Source: JBEDUK01 sp963781595 (GTDB lineage Bacteria > Actinomycetota > UBA4738). From it: a stretch of DNA of 64,000 nucleotides. Below are positions 7,250-15,404 of this stretch, one piece after another; the stretch's first letter is position 1, and each line of letters starts with the position of its first letter. The notes under the pieces are model-generated. The model worked only from the letters and a program-made list of their open reading frames with translations, was not told the DNA's origin and did no database searches. Location: contig CAWAGG010000001.1 in the NCBI GenBank assembly GCA_963781595.1, positions 62,001 through 126,000 of the forward strand, read 5' to 3'. The position numbers and the translations under genes were made by a program.

Positions 7250-10037
7250 TGGAGCCTCCGGCGACCGGCGGGGCGGCCGGTTCGGCCTCGCTTGTCGGAG
7301 CGACCGACACACGCCCGTCGGCGACGAGGCGCGTGAGCTCGCTGCGCGAACCGATCCCGAGCTTCCGGTAGATCCGCGTCAGGTGCGCCTCCACGGTGGC
7401 GATGCTCATGAACAGCGTCTGACCGATCTGCCGGTTCTTCATCCCCTGCGCGACGAGGCCGGCGACCCGGCGCTCGGCGGGCGTGAGCTCTCCGGCGGCC
7501 CGACCGGCGGCCGCGCGCTCGAGCTCGGCGGTCGCGAGGCGCTCCCACCGAGCGGCGCCCATCGCGGCGAAGCGACCGCGGGCCTCCGCCAGCGCGTCCG
7601 CGGCGAGGTTCCGATGGCCGCCTCGCAGGAGCGCGCGACCCCGGCCGAGAAGCGCCCGAGCCGCGTCGGGCCGATGTCCGAGCCGGTCGAAGCCATCCGT
7701 CGCGGCGGCCAGCAGGTCGGCGGCTCCATCCGCGTCGCCCCGGGCGAGCAGCACCATGCCCTCGCTGCGATCGGCCACGGCCGCCGCCAAGGGCGTTCGA
7801 ACCGATGCCGCCTGCCGCCGGAGCCGCTCGAGCAGGGCCCGAGCGCCGTCGTCGTCACCGAGGCGGGCCAGCGCCTCGATCGCGTCGGGGAGCACGGGGA
7901 ATACGCCGGGATGTTCGATCCCGAGCTCGTCGAGGACGTCGGCGACCTCCGTCAGCTCGCGGGCCGCGACCCCGAACTCGCCTTCGCTCAGTGCCAGCAG
8001 GCCGAGCACGGCATTCGCCCGGACGATCCCGAGCCGCTCGCCGCGCTGCTTCGCGCCCTTCGCCAGCCGGCCGGCCGTCGCCCTGGCTGCCGCGGCGCGG
8101 CCGAACCAGGCGTCGACCAGGGCCTTCGGATAGAGCAGCCACCGTTCGGCCTCCGTGTTCTCGGCGTCGAGCGCGGCCTCCGTGCCCTGGGCGACGAGTT
8201 CCTCGGCTCGCGCGAAGTCCCCGGCCGCGCAGTGGACCAGTGCGAGGTCACACAGGCGGTAGGGCCGCTGGAACTCGGTTCCGGAGCGCACGAACTCGTC
8301 GAAAGCTCGTTCGAACAACGCTTGCGCCTCGGCCAGGTCGCCCGCCCAGAGCGACAGCCTGGCCAGGAAGATCCTGGGCCGCCTGGCGAGCGGGGGGCCT
8401 CCGATCCCCTCGGCGAGCTCGAGCGCACGAGCCATGCGCTCGGGACGAGGATCACCCGCCATCGCCTCGATCACCGCGATGGAGGACTCCGCGAGCATCT
8501 CCAGCTCGGCGTCGCCGGTCCGCTCGGCGATGGTGGCCGCCTCGCGCGCACAGGCCATCCCGCCGCGGAGGTCGCCGCGGATGATGCCGCGCATCCACCC
8601 GAGCAGGTCGAGGAGCCGGCCCCGGAGCAGATCGTCCCGTGTCACATCGAGTGCCTGCAGGAGCACGGACTCCCCCGCGCCCAGGTCCAGGTAGACGCGC
8701 TCGACGATCGCCTGGGTCCGTGCCGGCCCGGGGGGAAGCGCCCCGATCATCTCGTCGGCGAGCGCCAGCGCGCGCTTCGGTTCGCCCGCAGCCGCCAGGT
8801 GGACGATCTCAGCCACGGCGCGCCGCTGGCCGGCCTCGGCGTCTGCGGCGGGCGTGAGCCTGATGCTGTGCCGGTCGAACTCGGCGGCGACGTCGAACGC
8901 CCCGCGGGCCCCCGCACGCGCGCTCGCGTCCTCCAGCAACCCCGCGACGGCCGCGTCCGGCTCCTCCGCGGACAGCGCGAGGTGGCGCGCTCGATCGTCC
9001 GGCTCGCTCGCCCGATCGGCGAGCCGAGCGTGTAACGATCGCCTCGCGAGCGTGCTCATGCGCGCGTGGACCGCCGACGCCAGGAGGGGGTGCGAGAAAC
9101 GCACCTCGAGATCGGGCTCCACCACGAGCAGGCTTTGCTGCTCCGCCGCGTCCAGCAGCGCGTCGAACTGCGTGGCGTCGACGGCTCCGCGCAGCGCCGT
9201 CACGCTCGTCGGTCCCATCGCGGAGACGGTCTGGAGGACCGGGATCAGCTCGGGGGGCACGGTGTCAAGCCGGTCCGCGATCGCTCCATGGATGCTGTCC
9301 GGCAGCGAGGGATCCTCCGTCGATCGCGGGGAGCCGCTCGCCCGCACACCGCGGGCGATCTGGATCGCGTAGAAGGGGTTGCCCCCCGAGATCTCGTGGA
9401 TCCGCCGCAGCATGGGGCGCGAGATCGACGAAACGACGCCGGCGAGGACCTTCCGAAGGTCCTCCACGCCGAGCGGCTCGAGCTCGATCGTCTCGACCCG
9501 GTCCGCCGCGAGCGTCCGGGCGGAGTCGAGCGGGTCACGCGCCTGCCGGTCCGGCCTGGCCGCGGCCAGCACGGCGACCGGCTCTCGATCCAGCCGCCGA
9601 AGCGCGAACCGGAGCGCCCGTGCGGAAACCGAATCGAGCCATTGCAGGTCGTCGATCGCGATCACGACCGGACCGCTCTCCGCGAGGACCCGGAGCGCAT
9701 CGAGCGTCGCGCGCCCGGGGAGGTAGGGATCACCCTCCCGCAACGACGACGGGTCGACCTCGAGGACGACGCCCTCGAAGAGGTCGGAGAGGCCGAGGAA
9801 CGCCACCGGCATCTCCTCTTCCGCCGGCCGGGTCACGAGCGCACGGTAGCTTTCGGCCCGGCACCGATCGACCGCGTGGCGCCACAGGGTGGTCTTGCCG
9901 ATCCCGGGTTCGCCGCGCAGCACGAGCGCGCGCGCTCCTTCTGGGACGGCGGCGACGAACGCCTCGATGCGGGACCGCTCGGCCTCCCGCCCAACGAGGA
10001 GTTGGTCGCCGGCGACCGGAGGCGATATGCCACCCAT
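7245..10037 (-). CDS. Large ATP-binding LuxR-family regulator (LAL), copy 2
   Basis: A 930-residue paralogue of the gene at 4470-7238, lying six bases upstream of it. Seen: Walker A GEPGIGKTT at residues 42-50, VVIAIDDLQWLD, an extended Ala/Leu-rich helical repeat region and a terminal LuxR HTH (LTPAERRVAGLVAQG, TVEAHLTRIYRKLGIG). The two copies share the block PAEEEMPV after Walker A and a RPMLRRIHEISGGNP motif in the ATPase lid. Each copy has its own TATAAT box, so they are likely transcribed separately despite the tight spacing. The target genes and ligand are unknown. Confidence 0.9.
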   Translation of the reverse strand: MGGISPPVAGDQLLVGREAERSRIEAFVAAVPEGARALVLRGEPGIGKTTLWRHAVDRCRAESYRALVTRPAEEEMPVAFLGLSDLFEGVVLEVDPSSLREGDPYLPGRATLDALRVLAESGPVVIAIDDLQWLDSVSARALRFALRRLDREPVAVLAAARPDRQARDPLDSARTLAADRVETIELEPLGVEDLRKVLAGVVSSISRPMLRRIHEISGGNPFYAIQIARGVRASGSPRSTEDPSLPDSIHGAIADRLDTVPPELIPVLQTVSAMGPTSVTALRGAVDATQFDALLDAAEQQSLLVVEPDLEVRFSHPLLASAVHARMSTLARRSLHARLADRASEPDDRARHLALSAEEPDAAVAGLLEDASARAGARGAFDVAAEFDRHSIRLTPAADAEAGQRRAVAEIVHLAAAGEPKRALALADEMIGALPPGPARTQAIVERVYLDLGAGESVLLQALDVTRDDLLRGRLLDLLGWMRGIIRGDLRGGMACAREAATIAERTGDAELEMLAESSIAVIEAMAGDPRPERMARALELAEGIGGPPLARRPRIFLARLSLWAGDLAEAQALFERAFDEFVRSGTEFQRPYRLCDLALVHCAAGDFARAEELVAQGTEAALDAENTEAERWLLYPKALVDAWFGRAAAARATAGRLAKGAKQRGERLGIVRANAVLGLLALSEGEFGVAARELTEVADVLDELGIEHPGVFPVLPDAIEALARLGDDDGARALLERLRRQAASVRTPLAAAVADRSEGMVLLARGDADGAADLLAAATDGFDRLGHRPDAARALLGRGRALLRGGHRNLAADALAEARGRFAAMGAARWERLATAELERAAAGRAAGELTPAERRVAGLVAQGMKNRQIGQTLFMSIATVEAHLTRIYRKLGIGSRSELTRLVADGRVSVAPTSEAEPAAPPVAGGSI

Positions 10038-10042
10038 GTCCG

Positions 10043-10048
10043 ATTATA
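10043..10048 (-). promoter_or_regulatory. -10 box TATAAT giving a leaderless mRNA for LAL copy 2
   Basis: On the minus strand TATAAT is followed by five bases (CGGAC) and then the ATG at 10037. This is the same geometry as in front of LAL copy 1, and again no Shine-Dalgarno sequence is present. Confidence 0.6.
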
Positions 10049-10111
10049 GGAAGGGGCCCCGAGCGCGATGACGCGTCCCCGGGCGCCAGGGGCTAAAGTA
10101 CGGACCCGACC

Positions 10112-10999
10112 ATGCCTGACGATGAGCGTTCGACGACCGGCGGCGACGCGAGCTTCGCGGACCGGCTCTGGTCCCTGCTGCGGCACGGCACGACCGCACA
10201 TGTCGCCGTGTACCGCGCCACCGACGGACGCGTCGGCGGACGATTCCCCGGAGCCCCGCCGATGCTGCTGCTCCACCACGTCGGGGCGAAGACCGGAACG
10301 AGCCGAACGACGCCGCTCGCTTACATCACGGACGGCGACGCCATCGTCATCGTCGCCTCCAAGGGCGGCCATCCCAACAACCCGGCGTGGTTCCACAACC
10401 TGGTCGCGAACCCGGACACGGTGATCCAGATCGGGTCCGAGACGCGCGCCGTCCGTGCGAGGACGGCCGACCCCAAGGAGCGGGCCCGCCTGTGGCCGGA
10501 GGTCGTCGCGGCGTACAAGGGGTACGGCGATTACCAGCGCAAGACGGACCGCGAGATCCCGCTCGTGATCCTGGAGCCGCGCACCCCCGTGCCGCGCGAC
10601 CAGCTGCGAGACGAACAGCGGGTCGGTCCTGCGTCGGATCTCCCGCCGGGCACCGTGACCGGCGCCGGGCGGTGGGCGGTCGGGAACGCGGACGGGCGGT
10701 ACTTCGCCGTCAGCCGGCGGTGCCGGCACCTCTACGCGGACCTGGCGAGCGGCCGCATCGACAAGCGCGACGGTTGCCTGGTCTGCCCGTGGCACGGGGC
10801 GAAGTACGACGTCACCACCGGCCGGATGGTGCGCGGCCCACAGGCCGGCTTCGAGAAGGTCCCAGGCCTCGACGCCGCGTACGAGGCGCTCACCCGGGTC
10901 GTGCCCCTCGCCCGCGGTCGAGTCGTCGAACGGGACGGGATCCTGTTCGTCCGGGAACGCCGATCGGAGGATGGGACGGATGAGCACGCAGGCGGGTGA
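10112..10999 (+). CDS. Ddn-type nitroreductase domain fused to a Rieske [2Fe-2S] domain
   Basis: A 295-residue protein with two domains. Residues about 15-155 match the deazaflavin (F420)-dependent nitroreductase/DUF385 family (MLLLHHVGAKTG, RTTPLAY, SKGGHPNNPAWFHNL, NPDTVIQIG). Residues about 180-260 form a Rieske centre: C204-R-H206 and C225-P-W-H228 are the four cluster ligands. Family knowledge: Ddn-like proteins bind F420, and Rieske domains pass single electrons. The fusion suggests an F420-linked redox protein with a built-in electron relay (inference). TAAAGT twelve bases before the ATG may be a -10 box. The gene's end overlaps the following M20 peptidase start, so the two are likely co-transcribed. 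Confidence 0.85.
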   Translation: MPDDERSTTGGDASFADRLWSLLRHGTTAHVAVYRATDGRVGGRFPGAPPMLLLHHVGAKTGTSRTTPLAYITDGDAIVIVASKGGHPNNPAWFHNLVANPDTVIQIGSETRAVRARTADPKERARLWPEVVAAYKGYGDYQRKTDREIPLVILEPRTPVPRDQLRDEQRVGPASDLPPGTVTGAGRWAVGNADGRYFAVSRRCRHLYADLASGRIDKRDGCLVCPWHGAKYDVTTGRMVRGPQAGFEKVPGLDAAYEALTRVVPLARGRVVERDGILFVRERRSEDGTDEHAGG

Positions 11000-12350
11000 A
11001 GCGGTCGACGTGATCGGCGAGGTCACCGAGCTCCTGCAGCACCTGATCCGCAACGGATGCGTGAACGACGGCACCGCAGCATCCGGCCAGGAGGTGCGCA
11101 ACGCCGAGCTCCTCGCCACGTACCTCGGCGGCACGGGCCTCGACCTCGAGCGGTACGAGCCCGCTCCGGGGCGAGGGAACGTCGTGGCCAGGATCGAGGG
11201 GAGCGACCCGGCCGCCCCGACCCTGCTCCTGATGGGCCACATGGACGTCGTGCCCGTCAACCCAGACGGGTGGCGGAACGACCCCTTCGGTGGCGAGCTG
11301 ATCGACGGGGAAGTCTGGGGCCGGGGCGCGGTCGACATGCTGAACGAGACCGCCTCGATGGCCGTGGCGTTCAAGCGCCTGGCACAGAGCGGGTTCCGTC
11401 CGAGGGGAACCCTCGTGTACCTCGGCGTCGCCGACGAGGAGGCACTCGGAACGTACGGCGCCGCGTGGCTCCTCGAGCACGAGCCCGACGCGGTCCGAGC
11501 CGACTACGTGATCACCGAGTCGGGCGGCTTCGCGATGCCCCTGCCGTCGAGGTCCGGCGGCGTGAAGCTCCCGGTGATGGTCGGCGAGAAGGGCGCGTTC
11601 TGGGCGCACATCCGCGTGAAGGGAACCCCGGGCCACGGTTCGATGCCGCTGCGAACCGACAACGCGCTGGTGAAGGCGGCGCGGGTGGTCGGACGGCTCG
11701 CGGAGTTCCACCCGCAGACCCAGATCGGTGAGATCTGGCAGGGCTTCGTGGAGGCCGCCGACCTCCCGGACGACCTCTCGGAGATGCTCATGGACCCTGC
11801 GTCGCTCGATGCGTTCGTCGCCTCCGAGGAGACCGACATCGGCCTCGCGCGCATGATCCACGCGTGCACGCACACGACGATCGCGCCCACGATCGCGCAC
11901 GGAGGCGTGAAGACGAACGTTATCCCCGACCGTGTCGACCTGCAGGTGGACATCCGAACGCTCCCCGGCGAGACGGACGACGACGTCCGCGCGATGCTGT
12001 TCGAGGCGATCGGCCCCGAGCTGGCGCACGACGTGGAGATCGTCGCCGACGCCTCGAACCCGGCGAGCGCCTCCCCGATCGAGACGCCGTTGTGGGATTC
12101 GCTCGCGAAGGTGAGCGGCGCGCTCGTGCCCCTCGCGTCGACGGTCCCGTTCATGCTGGTCGGCGCGACGGACGCCCGCTTCTTCCGGTGGGCCGGCGTG
12201 CCCTCGTACGGCTACGGGCTGTTCAGCGACCGGATCTCGTTCGCTGACTTCGGCTCGATGTTCCACGGTGACGACGAACGGATCGACCAGGAGTCGCTCG
12301 GCCTGTCCGAGGCGCTCTGGGAGGGGGTCGCGCGCGACTTCCTCGGGTGA
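10980..12350 (+). CDS. M20-family metallopeptidase / amidohydrolase
   Basis: A 456-residue protein. Seen: LLMGHMDVVP with the first metal histidine, the bridging-aspartate motif WGRGAVDMLNETA, VADEEALGTYGA with the catalytic glutamate pair, and a dimerisation-domain segment GTPGHGSMP. This is the standard two-metal M20/M25/M40 layout (carboxypeptidase, acetylornithine or succinyl-diaminopimelate deacylase relatives). The ATG at 10980 is chosen because GGAGG sits ten bases upstream; the ATG at 10971 is too close to it. The gene overlaps the tail of the Ddn-Rieske gene by 20 bases. The substrate cannot be told from sequence. Confidence 0.85.
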   Translation: MSTQAGEAVDVIGEVTELLQHLIRNGCVNDGTAASGQEVRNAELLATYLGGTGLDLERYEPAPGRGNVVARIEGSDPAAPTLLLMGHMDVVPVNPDGWRNDPFGGELIDGEVWGRGAVDMLNETASMAVAFKRLAQSGFRPRGTLVYLGVADEEALGTYGAAWLLEHEPDAVRADYVITESGGFAMPLPSRSGGVKLPVMVGEKGAFWAHIRVKGTPGHGSMPLRTDNALVKAARVVGRLAEFHPQTQIGEIWQGFVEAADLPDDLSEMLMDPASLDAFVASEETDIGLARMIHACTHTTIAPTIAHGGVKTNVIPDRVDLQVDIRTLPGETDDDVRAMLFEAIGPELAHDVEIVADASNPASASPIETPLWDSLAKVSGALVPLASTVPFMLVGATDARFFRWAGVPSYGYGLFSDRISFADFGSMFHGDDERIDQESLGLSEALWEGVARDFLG

Positions 12351-12519
12351 GGTGAGCGGACGAGGACACGCGTGCCGGAGCCAGCCCGAGAAGGGAACCG
12401 GGGTCACGCTCGAGCTGCCCGCGCCACGGTAGGCCGTTCCGACGAGCCGGAACGGCGGTGCGGGTTGCGTCGAAGGGCTACAGTCCGGACCGCCTTCCGG
12501 CCGATGCTCTTCCCGGAGC

Positions 12520-13674
12520 GTGGACTCGCGAAGAGATCATCGGCCGGGGAGGTCGCCTGACGGCGACGGGTTCCGCATCCTCACGGCGACGTTGGCCGGA
12601 TCGCCCGATGCCGTGTCGTGCTGGGAGCGCCAGGACGCACGCGACCTGCGGCTCATCCGCGCGAACGACCGGTTCCTGAGCCTGATCGCCATCGAGGGCT
12701 CTCCTCCCGCGGCGGCTCCGCCCATCGACGCCGTCCCACCCCTGCCGCCGCACGGCGTCGTGCTCCTGCATCGCGCGTTGGACTCGGGCGAACCGGTCAC
12801 CCTGGACGGGTGCGCGGTTCAGATGCCCGGCGGCGGGATCCGCCGCTTGGACATCACGCTGACGCCCGCCGAGGGCACCGCGCACCCGACCGTCGTCATG
12901 ACCATGCGCGACGTGACGCGCATGCATCAGCTCGAGGCCATGAACCGGATCAAGGACGAGTTCGTCGCGAACGCGTCGCACGAGCTCCGCACGCCGCTGA
13001 CCGCGGTCCTCGGGAGCCTCGCCACGATCGCTCGCGGCGCGGATCTGCCCGACGAGGTCCGTCGGGAGCTGCTGGACGCGGCCGAACGACAGGCCCGGCG
13101 GCTGGGAGAGCTCCTGGAGAACCTGCTCGCGGCCTCGCGGCTGGCCGGCGCCGAGCCCGCCGTCGCGACCGAGGAGGTCGACGTTCGGAGCTTCGTCCAC
13201 GAGATCGCCGGCACGCTCCGCTCCCGGGCTCCCCACCGGACCATCCGGGTCCGGGTGACCGGCACGCCGGTCGTCACCAGCGACCCGACGCTGCTGTACC
13301 GGGTCCTGTACAACCTCGGCGACAACGCGCTGAAGTACTCGGACGGCCCCGTCGCGCTCGGAGCGCGCGTCGCCCGAGGCGCGGTCCGGATCGACGTCGC
13401 GGACCGCGGCATCGGGATCGGCGACCAGGATCTGACGAGGATCTTCGAGCGCTTCCAGCAGCTGGGCGGGTCGGGCGCGCGGCGGGTGGGCGGGGTCGGC
13501 CTGGGCCTGTACCTGTCCAGCCGGCTGGCGAGCGTCCTGGGTGGGCGGATCGACGTTCGGAGCGAACCCGGCGTCGGATCCACGTTCACCCTGATCCTGC
13601 CGGTCCAACCTCAGATGAGCTTGCTGGATCTGAGCGGCGACGACGAACTGCAGGAGGTAGCGACCTCGACGTAG
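12520..13674 (+). CDS. Sensor histidine kinase (PAS-like, HisKA, HATPase)
   Basis: A 384-residue protein. The N-terminal 130 residues look like a PAS-type sensory domain ending in VMTMRDVTRMHQLE. HisKA follows with the phosphoacceptor block NASHELRTPLTA, then an HATPase domain with the N box NLGDNALKYSDG, the G1 box VADRGIGIGD, an F box (RIFERFQQLGG) and the G2 box GVGLGLYLSS. No membrane segment is visible, so it is probably a soluble kinase. No response regulator is adjacent. The start is uncertain: GTG 12520 opens the frame but GGAG lies only one base before it. Confidence 0.85.
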   Translation: MDSRRDHRPGRSPDGDGFRILTATLAGSPDAVSCWERQDARDLRLIRANDRFLSLIAIEGSPPAAAPPIDAVPPLPPHGVVLLHRALDSGEPVTLDGCAVQMPGGGIRRLDITLTPAEGTAHPTVVMTMRDVTRMHQLEAMNRIKDEFVANASHELRTPLTAVLGSLATIARGADLPDEVRRELLDAAERQARRLGELLENLLAASRLAGAEPAVATEEVDVRSFVHEIAGTLRSRAPHRTIRVRVTGTPVVTSDPTLLYRVLYNLGDNALKYSDGPVALGARVARGAVRIDVADRGIGIGDQDLTRIFERFQQLGGSGARRVGGVGLGLYLSSRLASVLGGRIDVRSEPGVGSTFTLILPVQPQMSLLDLSGDDELQEVATST

Positions 13675-13707
13675 GGCTCCGGTGCCGACGTGGACTTCGG
13701 CGTCGAA

Positions 13708-14694
13708 CTAGACGGCGAAGCGAACGTGCATCACGTCGCCCTCTCGAACCATGTAGTCCTTGCCCTCCACGCGCAGCAGGCCCTTCCCCTTTGCTTGGTC
13801 CCAGCCACCGGCGCCCACCAGGTCGTCGTAGCCGACGACCTCCGCGCGGATGAACCCCCGCTGGAGGTCCGAGTGGATCACGCCCGCCGCCTCCGGCGCG
13901 GTCGCTCCCGAGCGCACCTCCCACGCGCGGGTCTCGTCCTCCCCGGTGGTCAGGAACGTGATCAGGTCCAAGGCCCGGTAGGACGCGGCCACGACGGATC
14001 CGAGGCCGGGCTCGTGCACGCCGAACTCCTCGAGCAACGCCCGCGCGTCGTCCTCGGGCATGCCGGCGGTCTCCGCTTCGATCTCCGCCCACACCCCGAC
14101 CGCGCCGTCGGGCAGGCCGTCCGGGATCGCTTCGCCCTCCTCCAGGTTCGCCACGACCACCACCGGCTTCTGCGTCAGCGGTGCGATCCCGCGCAACGAT
14201 CGCAGGGCCTCCTCGTCGAAGGCGCCGTCGCGGATCGGACGCTCCTCCGACAGTGTCGCCAGCGCGCGCTCGAGCGTCTCCACCTCGAAGGCCGCCTCCT
14301 TCGCGGTGGGGCCCTTCATCCGCTTCCGCGCGCCCTCCAGCGCCGACTCGACGACCGCCAGGTCCGCCAGGATCAGCTCCGCGCCGACCTCCGCGAGGTC
14401 CGCCGCCGGGTGCCGATCCGCCCCGAACGCCCGGACCACGATGCACAGCGCGTCCGACTCCCGAAGCGCCGCCACGGCCTGCGCGCTGGTCCCGCCCGGC
14501 ACGTCGGTGAAGCGCACCTGTGCGTGCACGCGCTTGCGGGATCGCTCCATCCCCGAGAGCACGTCGATCCGCGGGTCCGGGACCGGGACGACGGCCTGAT
14601 TCGCGCGACCGCCCGCCGCGCCGGCGTGCGTCAGTGCCGTGAACAGCGTGGACTTCCCCGAGTACGGGAGCCCGACCAGGCCGACGTCCTTCAC
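13708..14694 (-). CDS. YchF/Obg-like GTPase with divergent nucleotide motifs
   Basis: A 328-residue protein from GTG 14694, with GGAGAGGAG six bases upstream. The C-terminal TGS-like DUF933 domain is clear (RAWEVRSGATAPEAAG, VIHSDLQRGFIRAEV, EGKDYMVREGDVMHVRF). The N-terminus has the P-loop GLPYSGKST, against the usual GLPNVGKST. The usual DIAGL and NxxE-type specificity motifs are replaced by DVPGG and VVVANLEEGE. It is about 35 residues shorter than standard YchF. It may therefore be a paralogue with changed nucleotide handling rather than the housekeeping YchF. It converges on the kinase gene. Confidence 0.78.
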   Translation of the reverse strand: MKDVGLVGLPYSGKSTLFTALTHAGAAGGRANQAVVPVPDPRIDVLSGMERSRKRVHAQVRFTDVPGGTSAQAVAALRESDALCIVVRAFGADRHPAADLAEVGAELILADLAVVESALEGARKRMKGPTAKEAAFEVETLERALATLSEERPIRDGAFDEEALRSLRGIAPLTQKPVVVVANLEEGEAIPDGLPDGAVGVWAEIEAETAGMPEDDARALLEEFGVHEPGLGSVVAASYRALDLITFLTTGEDETRAWEVRSGATAPEAAGVIHSDLQRGFIRAEVVGYDDLVGAGGWDQAKGKGLLRVEGKDYMVREGDVMHVRFAV

Positions 14695-14787
14695 GTTCGA
14701 TCTCCTCTCCGTGTTCCCTTGGACGAACCGGGCCGGCCCTCGCGGCGATCGCACGGATCTACGCGCCGCGGGAACGCCGACCTCGGC

Positions 14788-14793
14788 TACGAT
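14788..14793 (+). promoter_or_regulatory. -10-like box TACGAT, likely leaderless start
   Basis: TACGAT lies eight bases before the ATG at 14802, and no ribosome-binding site is present in between. A leaderless transcript for the zinc-ribbon membrane protein is inferred. Confidence 0.4.
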
Positions 14794-14801
14794 GATGGCC
14801 G

Positions 14802-15368
14802 ATGAGCACCCGACCGTGCGCGCGCTGCGGCACCCGCATCGCCACCGACCAGTACCTGTGCGCCGACTGCCGCGAGGAGCGGCCGCTCGTGAGCACGCCG
14901 GCAGCGGGCGCTTCGGCGGAGGGCGCCTCGACCACGGATCCACCGACGATCCGGCCCGTCGCGCCGGCCGGCCGCACCCTGTGGCGGGGCCGGCCGATCG
15001 CCCGCGGGATGGTGCTGCCCAGCCGCACCCAGTACCACGGCACGATGTTCGGCTTCATCGCGATCGCGGTCGCGATCACGATGGCGGCGGCGGTCCTGGT
15101 GAACAAGGGCGTCGGGCCGTTCATCGTGACGCAGGTACATCCGAGCGGGTCGAACGGCGTCGTGGCCGTCGCGGGCCTGGTCCGCAACGGCGGGAACCAC
15201 GCCGGCCGCGCGCGATGCGTGGCGACGTGGACGAACACGCAGGGCGGCCGCCAGCAGAGCGGCGTCGTGCAGACCGGGCCGATCGAGCCGCAGCGGTCCG
15301 TCCAGGTGTCGATCCCCCTCACGAACCTCGTCCAGGCGCCGGACGACGTCGGCATCGACTGCAAGTAG
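14802..15368 (+). CDS. Zinc-ribbon membrane protein, function unknown
   Basis: A 188-residue protein. It begins with a four-cysteine zinc ribbon (CARCGTRIATDQYLCADC, residues 6-23), then a proline/alanine-rich linker, then one strong membrane helix (about residues 85-107). A C-terminal domain follows (VAVAGLVRNGGNHAGRARCVATW) resembling the FxLYD-type extracellular domains found in other zinc-ribbon membrane proteins. The ribbon would face the cytoplasm. No enzymatic motif is seen. The arrangement suggests a signalling or scaffold protein, but the function is unknown. Confidence 0.65.
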   Translation: MSTRPCARCGTRIATDQYLCADCREERPLVSTPAAGASAEGASTTDPPTIRPVAPAGRTLWRGRPIARGMVLPSRTQYHGTMFGFIAIAVAITMAAAVLVNKGVGPFIVTQVHPSGSNGVVAVAGLVRNGGNHAGRARCVATWTNTQGGRQQSGVVQTGPIEPQRSVQVSIPLTNLVQAPDDVGIDCK

Positions 15369-15375
15369 GCAGCCC

Positions 15376-15399
15376 CGGAAGCCCCCCGGGGAGCTTCCG
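15376..15399. terminator. Hairpin terminator between convergent genes
   Basis: CGGAAGC and GCTTCCG form a 7-bp outer stem, extended by a C run facing a G run with one unpaired A. It sits in the 36-bp gap between the convergent zinc-ribbon and c-di-GMP genes and could serve both. No U tract follows. Confidence 0.5.
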
Positions 15400-15404
15400 C
15401 CCCA

